This document shows positions 46,033-54,591 of a DNA stretch of 64,000 nt, piece by piece. How positions within the stretch are numbered: position 1 is the stretch's first letter; every line of letters begins with the position of its first letter. Position numbers and translations under genes: made by a program. This DNA is from Aureococcus anophagefferens (Eukaryota; Sar; Pelagophyceae; Pelagomonadales; Pelagomonadaceae), in assembly GCF_000186865.1 (NCBI RefSeq), contig NW_008705562.1:3389904-3453903 (forward strand). Direction: 5' to 3'. The notes below the pieces were generated by a model. The model saw only the letters and a program-made list of their open reading frames with translations, was not told the origin of the DNA and searched no databases.

Positions 46033-46069
46033 ATGACCGCCGCGCGGAGGGGAACTCCGCGCGGCGCGA
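46033..46069 (+). promoter_or_regulatory. SECIS-like hairpin after the GILT stop codon
   Basis: Forty bases after the stop, ATGA (46033-46036) is followed by a perfect 12-bp stem (46038-46049 with 46055-46066) closed by the loop GGGAA, then CGA (46067-46069). AUGA, an apical AA and a 3' GA are the conserved elements of eukaryotic SECIS RNAs. The AA lies about 16 nt from the AUGA, longer than the usual 10-13, and helix I is only roughly supported by flanking GC-rich arms, so this is a candidate. Confidence 0.35.
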
Positions 46070-46157
46070 CCGCGTCCGCGCGCCGCCGATCGCGCCGCCG
46101 ACGCATAGGTTGAAGTCGATCGTTCCTTCGAGGCTGCCCGCTTCCGATTCGACGACC

Positions 46158-47117
46158 ATGGTGCGCGCGTTCCTGGGCCTCGCGCTGGTCGTCGCGCGCC
46201 TCGCGGCGGCCTACCCGCGGACCTGCGCGACGGCGCGGACCCGGGGCCTGAGCTGCGCGGACCACAACGTGACGACGCGCGACGGCTACGTCCTCGAGAC
46301 GCACACGGTCTGGAACGCGCGCGTCGCGTCGCCCGCCCGCGTCGTCGTGCTCCAGCACGGGCTCATCGATTCGTCGGAGACCTGGGTCGCCAACTACGGC
46401 GGCGAGAGCCTCGCCCGCCAGCTCGCGGACGACGGCTGGCTGGTCTACCTCGCGAACTCGCGCGGCCGCCCGCCGTACCGCCACGCGACGCTCGGCCCCG
46501 ACGACGCCGCGTTCTGGGCCTTCTCCTGGGACGAGATGGCGGCGCTGGACAGCGTCCTGTGGCGGCGACGATTTTCGAGAGAGTTTGACCGGGGAAACGA
46601 AGAGACATCGTTACCGACATGCTCGGTAGGCGCTGGACCTCCCCGCGACGGTGGACCGCGCGCTCCGCGCCGCGAACGCGACGCGCGCGTCCCGGGGTGG
46701 CGCTACGAGTGGACCCGGCCGGCGCGACGCCGCGCGCCGCGCGACGCCGCGCCGCGTCCGCCGCGACGACGGCGCCGAGCGCCGTCGATCCGTCCAAAAA
46801 TCGCGGACATCCGTCGCGATCGCGCCGAGCGGCGCGCGGTTTCGCGGGACCGCGCGCGCGGCCGTCGGGGTTTGGGCGGTTTCGCCGTTTTCTGGACGTT
46901 GGAGCTCGGGGGCTCGGCGTTCGTGATTTCTATAAGGTGCGCCCGCCGGGGGCACGGCTCCCGGAGCCCGTCGGGAGGGCGTCCGGGCGAAAACTCAAGC
47001 ACCGCGGCGACTCCCGTCGACGGCTACGGCCACGGCGACTTCATCTGGAGCCTCGACGCGGGGACGATCCTCTTCCCCCAGGTCGCCGCGCGTCTGGACC
47101 GGGGAGTAAAAAACTAA
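46158..47117 (+). pseudogene. Acid (gastric/lysosomal-type) lipase, internally truncated
   Basis: The first exon (46158-46541) encodes a signal peptide and the N-terminal part of an acid lipase: RDGYVLETHTVW, VLQHGLIDSSETWV, ANSRGRPPYRHATL and FWAFSWDEM. An 88-bp intron (46542-46629) joins to ALDLPATVDRALRAANATR, matching the DLPA-x-(I/V)-D segment. The central ~200 residues, including the catalytic GHSQG serine and the catalytic Asp, are missing. The last segment (about 47015-47117) encodes the family C-terminus VDGYGHGDFIWSLDAGTILF with the catalytic His. Between them (about 46690-46965) is introner-like sequence containing CGTCCAAAAATC and ending ATTTCTATAAG. A functional lipase is not encoded as assembled. 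Confidence 0.7.
46542..46629 (+). mobile_element. Short introner-like intron, family C (88 bp, GC-AG)
   Basis: GGCGCTGGAC is duplicated at 46541-46550 and 46629-46638. GC-AG splicing restores D-E-M-A-A-L-D-L-P-A-T-V-D. The interior begins AGCGTC after the duplication, contains CCGGGGAAACGAAGAGACA and ends GCTCGGTAG, like the intron at 14892-14956. Confidence 0.75.
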
Positions 47118-49135
47118 CGTTCGGGGGGCACGACGACGCGCCGCAGGCGGCGCACGCGCGTCGCCGCGTCGAAGCCGAGGCCGCACCGGTCCCGCGCGGC
47201 CGTCGCCGCCTCGTGGAGCCGCGCGCGGTCCAGGGGCGCCGTCGCCGCGAGGAGGAGCGCGTTGCCGGAGTGGGCCGAGAAGCCGAGGGCCTCCGTGCGG
47301 AAGCATCCGCGGGCGAAGTGCGCGTCGTAGGCGGCCTCGGCGGCCGCGAGCGCCGCGGCCCGCGTCGCGCCGCCGAGGTGGAGGTTGTGCACCAGGGCGC
47401 CCCCCGGCCGCAGGGGCAGCGCCTCGAGGAAGGGCGCCCCGTAGAACGCCGCGGGGCACGCGTTGTCGCCGTCGAAGACGTCGATGAACACGCAGTCGAA
47501 GGGCTCGCCGTCGTACTTCGCGACGAAGTCGACGCCGTCGCCGACGACGACGGCGCCGCGCGGCGTACCGGGGACCGCGGCGGCGACGGCCGCGTCCACA
47601 TCCACGGAGACGTGCGTCGAGTCCGGCGCGACGGCCTCCAGAAACCGGGGCAGCGCGCCCGCGCCGTGGCCGAGGTGGAGGAAGCGGGGCGCGGGCCGGT
47701 CGCCGAGGACCGCGAGCGCGAGCGCCGCCGCGGACTTGAGGTGCTCGGCGTGGAGGAGCCGCGCGTCGCGGTTCACGATGCCGTGGTAGATGGACCGCCC
47801 GTCCGGGAAGCGCAGGCCGACGGTGCGCCAGCCGTTGCGCCGCTCCCGGACCTCGAGCGTCGCGTTCTCGAAGCACGACGACGGCGCCGCGGACACGAGC
47901 GCCGCGTCCTTCGCGGGCCCCGCGTTCCGCCAGCTCGCGAGCGCGTCCGCGTCGTCGTCCGCGGGCGCGTGGCGCGCCGCGCCGTCCAAGATCGCCGCGA
48001 CGCCCGGCAGCTTCGTCGGCCCGTAGAACCCGGCCTTGCGCGGCTCCTGGGCGTCCCAGAGCTCCTGGGCGTGGCCGCCGGGCGTCGCCGAGAGCACCAA
48101 GCGCTCGACGCCCGCGTCGTGCACGAGGTAGAGCCCGCGAGCCGCGAGCTTCCCGGCGGGGTCGTCCGCGGACGCCGCGAAGTCGTCGAGTAACGCGTCG
48201 GGCAGCGCCGCGCGGCCGTCGTTGCCGACGCCGCGGCCCACGAGGTAGCGCCTCTGGCCGTCGGCGCCTAAAGCCATGGGCAGCGGCGGCATGATCTCCA
48301 CCGTCTCGAAGCCCAAGCTCCGCCAGTTCGCGCCGCCGCCCCAGTCGCGGTCGATGTTCGTCACGAGGTCGTCGAACGGCCGGTCCCGCGCGAAGGCCTT
48401 GATGAGCTTGCTGATGCCGCCGACGACGCGCGCGTCGCGCAAGGCGCAGAAGCGCAGGAGCTCGTGCGTGCGCCGGGCCGCGCCGGCCCGCTTCACGAGC
48501 TTTCTTTTGGTAAAGGTGGCCACCGCGACGAGCTCGTCCTCGAGGTAGAGCCCGTAGGCGTACTTGGCGTTCGTCGCCCGCCAGAGGTGGTTCGCCTCGA
48601 GGAACGCGCGCGCGACGTCCTTGTCCACGGTTTTGGCGCGCGTCTTCCGCGCGAAGACGCGGCGCGTCGACGCCGCGCCGAGCCGCGCGAGGAGCCGCGC
48701 GCGCGCGATGTCGCCCCGGCCGCGCCACGTGTCCTCGTGGAGGTGGATGATCTCGCCGCCGCGCGCCGCGCGCGCGTTCGTCAACCGCGCGGACGCTCCG
48801 GGGTCCGAGCAGCCCTCGAGGCTCCGCGGCGACGGCACGAGCCGCAGCGCGAGGTCGTCGCCGAACGCGAGGATTTTCGAGCGCGCGTCCTGCGCCTCGC
48901 AGCGCCAGTCGACGCCGTGCGACGCCAGCCAGGCCTCGACCTCGCGCACGTATGGTGGTGCTGCTGCTTCGGGCGTCATCGCCGGCGCCTCCCGGGCCGC
49001 CGAGGCTGCTGCTTCGGGCGTCGTCGCCGGCGCCTCCCGGGCCACCGACGTCGCCGCCAACGCGCTGCGGCGCGGGACGCGATGCGGCGGCTGCAGCGCC
49101 GCGCATGCACCGAGGAGAAATATGCATGCAAGCAT
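47114..49135 (-). CDS. GNAT/Mom-like domain fused to spermidine-synthase-like methyltransferase domain
   Basis: 673 residues. The leader MLACIFLLGACAALQPPHR is a signal peptide with an A-L-Q junction, compatible with plastid targeting, followed by a duplicated EAPAxTPEAAA stretch. The middle part (~70-320) has HLHEDTWRGRGDIARARLLA, FLEANHLWRATNAKYAYGLY, VAVATFTKRK, ELLRFCALRDARVVGGISKL and NWRSLGFE. This is the pattern of phage-type GNAT/Mom-like domains sometimes found beside homing nucleases. The C-terminal ~240 residues form a Rossmann fold like spermidine synthase or METTL13 (FLHLGHGAGALPRFLEAVAP, HVSVDVDAAV, FDCVFIDVFDGDN, GGALVHNLHLGG). Catalytic function is uncertain. Its stop overlaps the lipase stop (CTAA, 47114-47117). 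Confidence 0.6.
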   Translation of the reverse strand: MLACIFLLGACAALQPPHRVPRRSALAATSVAREAPATTPEAAASAAREAPAMTPEAAAPPYVREVEAWLASHGVDWRCEAQDARSKILAFGDDLALRLVPSPRSLEGCSDPGASARLTNARAARGGEIIHLHEDTWRGRGDIARARLLARLGAASTRRVFARKTRAKTVDKDVARAFLEANHLWRATNAKYAYGLYLEDELVAVATFTKRKLVKRAGAARRTHELLRFCALRDARVVGGISKLIKAFARDRPFDDLVTNIDRDWGGGANWRSLGFETVEIMPPLPMALGADGQRRYLVGRGVGNDGRAALPDALLDDFAASADDPAGKLAARGLYLVHDAGVERLVLSATPGGHAQELWDAQEPRKAGFYGPTKLPGVAAILDGAARHAPADDDADALASWRNAGPAKDAALVSAAPSSCFENATLEVRERRNGWRTVGLRFPDGRSIYHGIVNRDARLLHAEHLKSAAALALAVLGDRPAPRFLHLGHGAGALPRFLEAVAPDSTHVSVDVDAAVAAAVPGTPRGAVVVGDGVDFVAKYDGEPFDCVFIDVFDGDNACPAAFYGAPFLEALPLRPGGALVHNLHLGGATRAAALAAAEAAYDAHFARGCFRTEALGFSAHSGNALLLAATAPLDRARLHEAATAARDRCGLGFDAATRVRRLRRVVVPPER

Positions 49136-49296
49136 CGCGAACGTCGAGCGCTAGTTGCAGAGCGTCATCGTCGCCTTCTCGCCCTTCAACCACTTCTTTG
49201 AGGTCAAGAAGCGGTTGCGCCCATCCATGCGTGATGGCATTGATGTCGCGATTCGATGGGCAGCATTATTGCCGAGCTTTTGGAACACGCTGGGCT

Positions 49297-49402
49297 CATG
49301 GCCTGACATCAGTAAATTCTTCTGCACAGAGGCAGCCCAGATGAGCGCCATGGCCTGAGACATCAGTAAATTCTTCTGCACAGAGGCAGCCGACATGAGC
49401 GC
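49297..49402. repeat. 52/54-bp tandem duplication covering the transporter start codon
   Basis: Units at 49297-49348 and 49349-49402 share CATCAGTAAATTCTTCTGCA and CAGAGGCAGCC, ending in ATGAGCGC. The second copy holds the true start (49395). The remainder of the 259-bp spacer (49136-49394) has no other feature I can support. Confidence 0.9.
49341..49358 (+). promoter_or_regulatory. Upstream ORF (5 codons) created by the duplication
   Basis: The first repeat copy carries ATGAGCGCCATGGCCTGA, a complete five-codon reading frame 37 bases before the transporter ATG. If it lies in the transcript it would be met first by scanning ribosomes and could lower translation. Confidence 0.5.
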
Positions 49403-50529
49403 CGAGCGACCGTGGCGCGTCTATGCGGCCTGCGTGCTCGTGCAGCTCAATTTCGCCGTCGGCGCCGTCGTCGCCGCGCTCGGCCTGCCGCTCATCCATC
49501 CCATGTGCTTCGCGCTCATCCGCGAGGCGAGCGCCGCGGCGCTGCTGCTGCTTTGGGCGCGCGCGACGACCACGCCGCGGGAGCGGCGCGTCGCCGCGGA
49601 CTGGCGCGTGCTCTGCCGCGTCGGCGCCTGCGCCGCCGCGACGCAGCTCCTCGCGCTCGTCGGTCTGAAGCTCTCGTCGAACCCGACGGTCTTCGCGCTC
49701 TACCAGCCGGCGCAGCCCGCGCTCGTCGCCGCGGCGTCCGTGCTCCTCCGCTGGGAGGCTTTCGACGCGACGCGCGCCGCTGGCGTATTCATCGCCTGCG
49801 GCGGCTGCGCGCTCGCGGCCTTCGCGACGCTCGACGGCCGCGCGGGCGCCCGGTCCGGGGACCTCGCGGGCCACGCGCTCTTCGCCGGCGCCGCCGTCGC
49901 GGGCGCCGCCTTCCAGCTCTGCTCCAAGCCCGCCGTCGCCAAGTATCCCCCGGCGCGGCGGCCCGCGTCGCGACGTCGGCCGGGAAAGAGATTCGTCGTC
50001 GCCCGAACGAGAGTCGCGAGAGACGCGATCCGAAAGCTCGCGCGCGCGCCAGGTCGTCGTCGCCGCGGCGTCCTACGCGCTCGCGGCGTGCTGCACGGCC
50101 GCGGCCGCCGCGGGCCTCGCGGCCGCGCCGGGCGACGTCGGCGCCTGGCTCTGCCCGGACTGCGACGGCTTCTGGCGCGTGCCCGCGTCGGCGCTGCCGG
50201 CGCTGTTGTGGTGGATCTTCATGAGCACCGTGCTGAACTACGCGCTCATGCTCTGGGCCGTCGCCGCGTCGTCGCCGACGCTCGTCACGGCGTTCTCCGC
50301 GCTGCAGCCCGTCGCCGCCGCGGGCGTCACGCTCGCCGTGCTCGCGTCGCGCCCGCGCTTTCGCTGCCGCGGCGCGGCCGACGCGCGCTGCCTGCGGCCG
50401 CCCGCGGCCTCCGACGGGCTCGCCGCGGCGCTCGTCATCGCCGGCCTCTCCCTCGTCGTCCGCACGGAGCTCCGCGCGACGCGGCGGCCGCGCGCGGACT
50501 ACGTCGGCGTCGAACTCGAGGAGCGTTAG
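49395..50529 (+). CDS. EamA/DMT-superfamily membrane transporter, two exons
   Basis: Exons 49395-49952 and 50053-50529 give 344 residues. About ten hydrophobic helices occur as two five-helix EamA halves: first half YAACVLVQLNFAVGAVVAAL through GVFIACGGCALAAFATL, second half ASYALAACCTAAAAAGLAA through AALVIAGLSLVV. Landmark motifs are ALYQPAQPALVAAASVLL and LNYALMLWAVAASSPTLVTA with FSALQPVAA, typical of plant/algal drug-metabolite transporters. The substrate is unknown. The stop TAG (50527-50529) overlaps the stop of the convergent TauD-Ldh2 gene. Confidence 0.78.
49953..50052 (+). other. Probable 100-bp intron (GC-AG) in the DMT transporter
   Basis: The reading frame changes between the two EamA halves, so an intron is required. 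GC at 49953 and AG at 50052 restore K-Y-P-P-V-V-V-A-A-A-S-Y. The interior includes GCGTCGCGACGTCGGCCGGG, similar to family C introns. A 58-bp GT-AG alternative starting at 49995 also keeps frame but adds an Arg-rich loop. Confidence 0.5.
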
Positions 50530-53430
50530 CCATCGAGGGGCAACCGCGCGAGGTCCGCCGCGACGGCGGAAACGTGGTCCGGCGTCGCGCGCGCGCGCCG
50601 CTGGAGGTCGTAGAAGACGGGCGCGGCGACGGCGATGGCGTGGTCGCCGCCCGCGGCCTTGGCCGCGCGCGACCGCCGCGCGGCCTCGCCGCCGCGGCCG
50701 CCGAACGCGTCGAAGAGGCGCCGCGCGTCGAAGGGCGCCGCGGACGTCGCGCCCGGGTCCAGCGCCAGGAGGAGCAGGCCGCGGTTCATCGTGTTGTAGT
50801 CGTCGGAGTCGACCGCGAGCTCGCTCCCCGTCAGCGCGCCCGCGAGGATCTCCACGAGGAGGCAGAGCAGCGCGCCCTTGGTCCCGCCGACGGGCAGCTG
50901 GGCGCCGGACTCGAGGGCTTCGGCGGCGTCGACCGTGGGCTCGCCCCGCGCGTCGACGGCGACGCCGGCCGCGAGCGGCGCGCCCGCGGCGGCCGCGACC
51001 TCGATCGCGGCGCGCGAGCTCGCCGCGAGGGCCAGGTCGACGACGACGGGCGGCTCGCCGCGGCCCCGCGGCGCCGCGTAGGCCACGGGATTCGTGCCCA
51101 ACACGCGCGTCGCGTCGCCGGCGCCCGGCGCGGCGAGGTACGCCGGCGTGTTGGCGCAGGCGACGGCGACGAGGCCGTGGTCGGCCGCGAGGCGCTCGCA
51201 GGTCGGCCCGAGCCTGTGTGGAAATCAAATCTTCAACCCGACTTCAATGTGAGCGTATGCGACGGTTTCGACGCGAGCTCTTCTTCTATGCTTCGAGAAC
51301 TCGACGAGAGCAATCGATTCGTCCAAAAATCAGCCGAATCGACGTCGATTTGACCGAGATAGAGAGTTCTGAAGTTTGGCCCCGACGTCCCAGCTCACTG
51401 GTTGATTTCCACACAGGCCCGAGCCGCCCGGAGATGGACCGCGTGTTCGTGATGGCCGCGACGGCCGCGCCCTTGGCCCCGGCCAGGCTCGCGAGCGCGG
51501 CCGCCGCCGCCCGGAGCGGCTCGAAGGCGAGGCCGCCGCCGCCGTCGACGCGGACGACGCCGCCCCGGACGGTCGCGGCGACGGCGGGCGCCGCCGCGAC
51601 GGCGCCCCGCGCGATTGCGTCGCAGATCTCCGCGGCGCGCCGGAGGCCGTGCGCGGGCTTGCCGTCGACCTCCGCGGCGACGAGCGCCGCCGCCGCCGCC
51701 GCGGCCTGGCCCGCGGCCGAGCCCGCGGCCGCGAACGCGCGGACCGCGAGGGCCCGCGCGGCCGACGCCGCCAGGGACACGCGGACCCAGCCCGCGTCCG
51801 GCGGCCCGTCGCCGTCGTCGAGCATCGTCGCGCGCCACATGAGCCGCTCGCCCGCGCGCTCCGGCGGCACCTCCGTCGCGGCGTGCATCGTCCGCAGGTT
51901 GTCCCACACGACAAAGTCGCCGGGCCGCCACCGGTGCTCGTGCACGTAGGCCGCGCGCGTCGCGTGCGCCGCGAGGCCGTCGACGACGTCGCGCGAGCCG
52001 TCGAGAACGCCGCGGTCGTCGAGCACGGCCTCGACGACGTGCGGCGCGAGGTACAGCGCGTCGCCCTCGCAGAGCGCGTGGACCGCCGGCGCGCGCAGCG
52101 CCGCCCTCCGCGACGCCGAGAGCGCGGCCCCGCCGCTCCGCGAGTAGCGCGCGAAGGAGTCGGCCAGGTAGGCGTAGGAGTGCGCGCAGCGGAGCCCCTC
52201 GAGGCGCGCGCGCAGCGGCGCCGGCGCGTCCTCGAGCGCCGCGACGGTCGACGCGAAGACCGTGCGGCCGACGCCGTCCGGCGGCGACGCGACGCAGTAC
52301 ATGCACGACGCGCGCGGCCGCGGGCTCCGGAAGGACTGGTCTGTGTGCCAGCTCGGCCGCCCCGTCTTCTCGTCGAAGCGCCAGTCCGCGGGGGTCTCGC
52401 CGCGGAAGACCTCGGACGACGGCACGGTCGAGAACGCGTGGACGCGCGCGTCGCCGTCGAGCAGCGACTCGTAGGCGCCGTCCGCGGGGCTGGCCTCGAC
52501 GGCGCCGAAGGTCGACGCGAGCGCGACCATCTCGTCCTTCGCGAGGCCCTCCAGGCCGCGCACGAGCAGCAGGCCGCGCGACGCCGCGAACGCGCGGCGC
52601 AGCGCGCGCGACGTCTCGTCGCGGCCGATGTCGCGCCGCCGGAGGCCGACGACCTCGAGGCCCAGCGCGGGGCCCAGCGGCCGGAACTCGAGCGCCGGCG
52701 CGGCGCTCTCGGCGTCGGCCTCGAGCGGACTCGGACAGCTCGGCTGTGTTTGCGGCAAGGCCAGAGCTGCATCGAGGGCCTCCCGCTCCGCCGCCGCGGC
52801 GTCCTTGGCCGCCGCGAGCGCTGCATCGAGGGCCTTGCGCTCCGCCGCCGCCGCGTCCCTGGCCGCCGCGAGCGCCGGCGCGACGCTATCGGCATCGAGA
52901 GCCTTGCGCTCCGCCGCCGCGGCGTCCTGGGCCGCCGCGGGCGCCGGCGCGACGCTGTCGAAGTCGGCCTCGAGGGCCTTGCGCTCCGCCGCCGCGGCGT
53001 CCTTGGCCGCCGCGAGCGCCGGCGCGACGCTGTCGAAGTCGGCCTCGAGGGCCTTTCGCTCCGCCGCCGCGGCGTCCTTGGCCGCCGCGAGCGCCGCCAC
53101 GAGCTCCGCGACCTCGGCCGCGAGCGCGTCGCGCTCCGGCGCTGCTCCCGCCGGTTCACGCGTCTCGGCTTGGGCCGGCCTGACCGCATACCGCGCCCCC
53201 GTTGGGTCCCACTTGGCCTTGGACTCGAGCGCCGCCGCCGCCGCCGCCGGGTCCCGCTGCTCGGTTTGGGCCGGGAACTCGAGCGCCGCCGCCGCCGCCG
53301 CCGGGTCCCGCTGCTCGGCTTGGGCGTCGTCATTTTGGGCCGGCTTGCGCGCATACCGCGCGCCCGTTGGGTCCCACTTGGTTTTGGCGCGAACGATCAC
53401 TGCCGCGCAGAGCAGCAACGACCGCAGCAT
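50526..53430 (-). CDS. TauD/TfdA dioxygenase fused to Ldh2-type malate/L-lactate dehydrogenase, two exons
   Basis: Exons 53430-51425 and 51213-50526 give 897 residues. A signal peptide (MLRSLLLCAAVIVRA) is followed by two copies of a KWDPTGARYA-x2-PAQ module and a coiled coil of repeated AAAERKALEADFDSVAP units. Residues ~250-545 are a TauD-like Fe(II)/2-oxoglutarate oxygenase with H-x-D in PSWHTDQSF, the distal His in NLRTMHAATEVPPE and the Arg of RLMWRATM. From ~555 the Ldh2/MDH2 fold follows: DGKPAHGLRRAAEICDAI, VLGTNPVAYAAPRG, ALESGAQLPVGGTKGALLCL and LLLLALDPG. Ldh2 enzymes are NAD(P)-dependent 2-hydroxyacid dehydrogenases. One frame spans both domains, so it should be one bifunctional secreted or organellar protein. 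Confidence 0.8.
51214..51424 (-). mobile_element. Introner-type intron, family B, opposite orientation (211 bp, GC-AG)
   Basis: In gene sense the target GCTCGGGC is duplicated at 51424-51417 and 51213-51206. The element ends are CTGTGTGGAAATCAA and its inverse TTGATTTCCACACAG. GC-AG splicing restores S-G-R-L-G-P-T-C-E-R. Relative to its host gene the element lies in the reverse orientation of the otherwise similar intron at 29325-29522. Confidence 0.92.
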
Positions 53431-53575
53431 GACTGCGACAAGCGCCGCGCTGCTGCGAGACGCTGCGCTGCGCTGTGCGCCTTTGGCGCGCTGCTGCGAC
53501 GCGCTGCTGCGACGTGCGCTGCAACGCGCTGCTGCGACGCGCCGCTGCTCACAGCACCGCAGGGCTCGGAGACTC

Positions 53576-54505
53576 TCGGAGCCTCAAATCTGCCTCAGCC
53601 GCCGAGGTCAAGGTGCACATCCGGGGGCTCGGCGCCCAGTGGCAGTTTTTGCGATGGCCCGTGCGCGCGAACGCGGCCGTCCCTATGCCCCAGACTTCGC
53701 AGACCGCTAGGGGACCTCCCTGAGAGTGCGTGTGCAGCGTATCGACGTGCGGGAAGTCGAACGCGTCGCGAAACGAGCCCGTGCGCTCCGCAGTGCAAAC
53801 CAGTGGAGGTCGGTCGACGGGACCGCCTTCCGCGCCGCGCGCGACTACGGCGGCTGCTCCGAGCGTTTCGGAGGGTGCACGAATGTACTGCGGACGGGGC
53901 GCGACGTCGAACATCGTCCCGACGCACGTATTTCGACCGCGGACTGGCGCTCAAAGCGCGCAGCGAGACGCTGGCGGGCGAGTTCGCATCGATGACGGCG
54001 GTTCCAACGATCTCTGGCTGCTGCGGAGGTCGACGTCATCTGCCACAAGACCTGCGAGGCGAGGCGCGCGAGCCTGGGACCCGTCGACGGCCCGCGACAC
54101 GCCGACGGTTTCGGGGTCGTTTTCGGTGCCCGAGACGCGTTTTTTTCGCCGACGAGAAAACGCTGCCGTCGCGCGGTCTTTTTGGTCAGACCGTCGCGTA
54201 TGATCATGGCGACGTGCGCGCGGCCCTTTAGAGCGCCGAAAACGACTCCCATGGCGTCGCGTAAGTGTCGGTTTTGGCTGGATTTCCTCTAGGGATCGGA
54301 CGAACGCCATCCGATCGCTGCAACACCCTCACCGTTGGGCGTGAGACTTTGCTGGGGCCTTCCTTAGACGTACCCGCCGGTGTTGACCGAGTTTGGGGAA
54401 TAGGGACGGCCGCGTTCGCGCGCACGGGCCGACGGCGCCCGCCGAGCCCCCGGCTGGTGCACGGCATGTGGCGCGCGCTAAATCCGAGGTGTTATCGAGG
54501 TGTGT
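53576..54505. mobile_element. Fold-back element with long imperfect inverted arms
   Basis: The innermost arms, 53658-53691 and 54395-54428, are inverted repeats with one mismatch over 34 bases (CCCGTGCGCGCGAACGCGG core). Outside them a second inverted block, CCGGGGGCTCGGCG (left near 53615-53630, right near 54440-54453), and weaker matches extend each arm to roughly 110 bp. No clear target duplication and no credible protein are seen; frames on both strands are low-quality. The left flank (53431-53560) is a run of GCTGCTGCGACGC-like repeats. Together these fill the gap between the TauD-Ldh2 and WW genes. Confidence 0.6.
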
Positions 54506-54591
54506 CCGCTCTCGGGCTGGTCCGCCCATCTCCCGGCCCCCGGGGCGGGGCGCCACTCCAGGGAGCGTCCCAAAACCGGTGACAGAGCACC

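Noticed and set aside
49995..50052. 58-bp GT-AG alternative intron in the DMT transporter
   Set aside because: Keeps frame but leaves an Arg-rich loop that fits an EamA helix boundary poorly; the 100-bp option gives a cleaner junction.
53725..54231. Short plus- and minus-strand frames of 75-160 codons in the fold-back element
   Set aside because: No motif support on either strand, and the frames disagree with each other.
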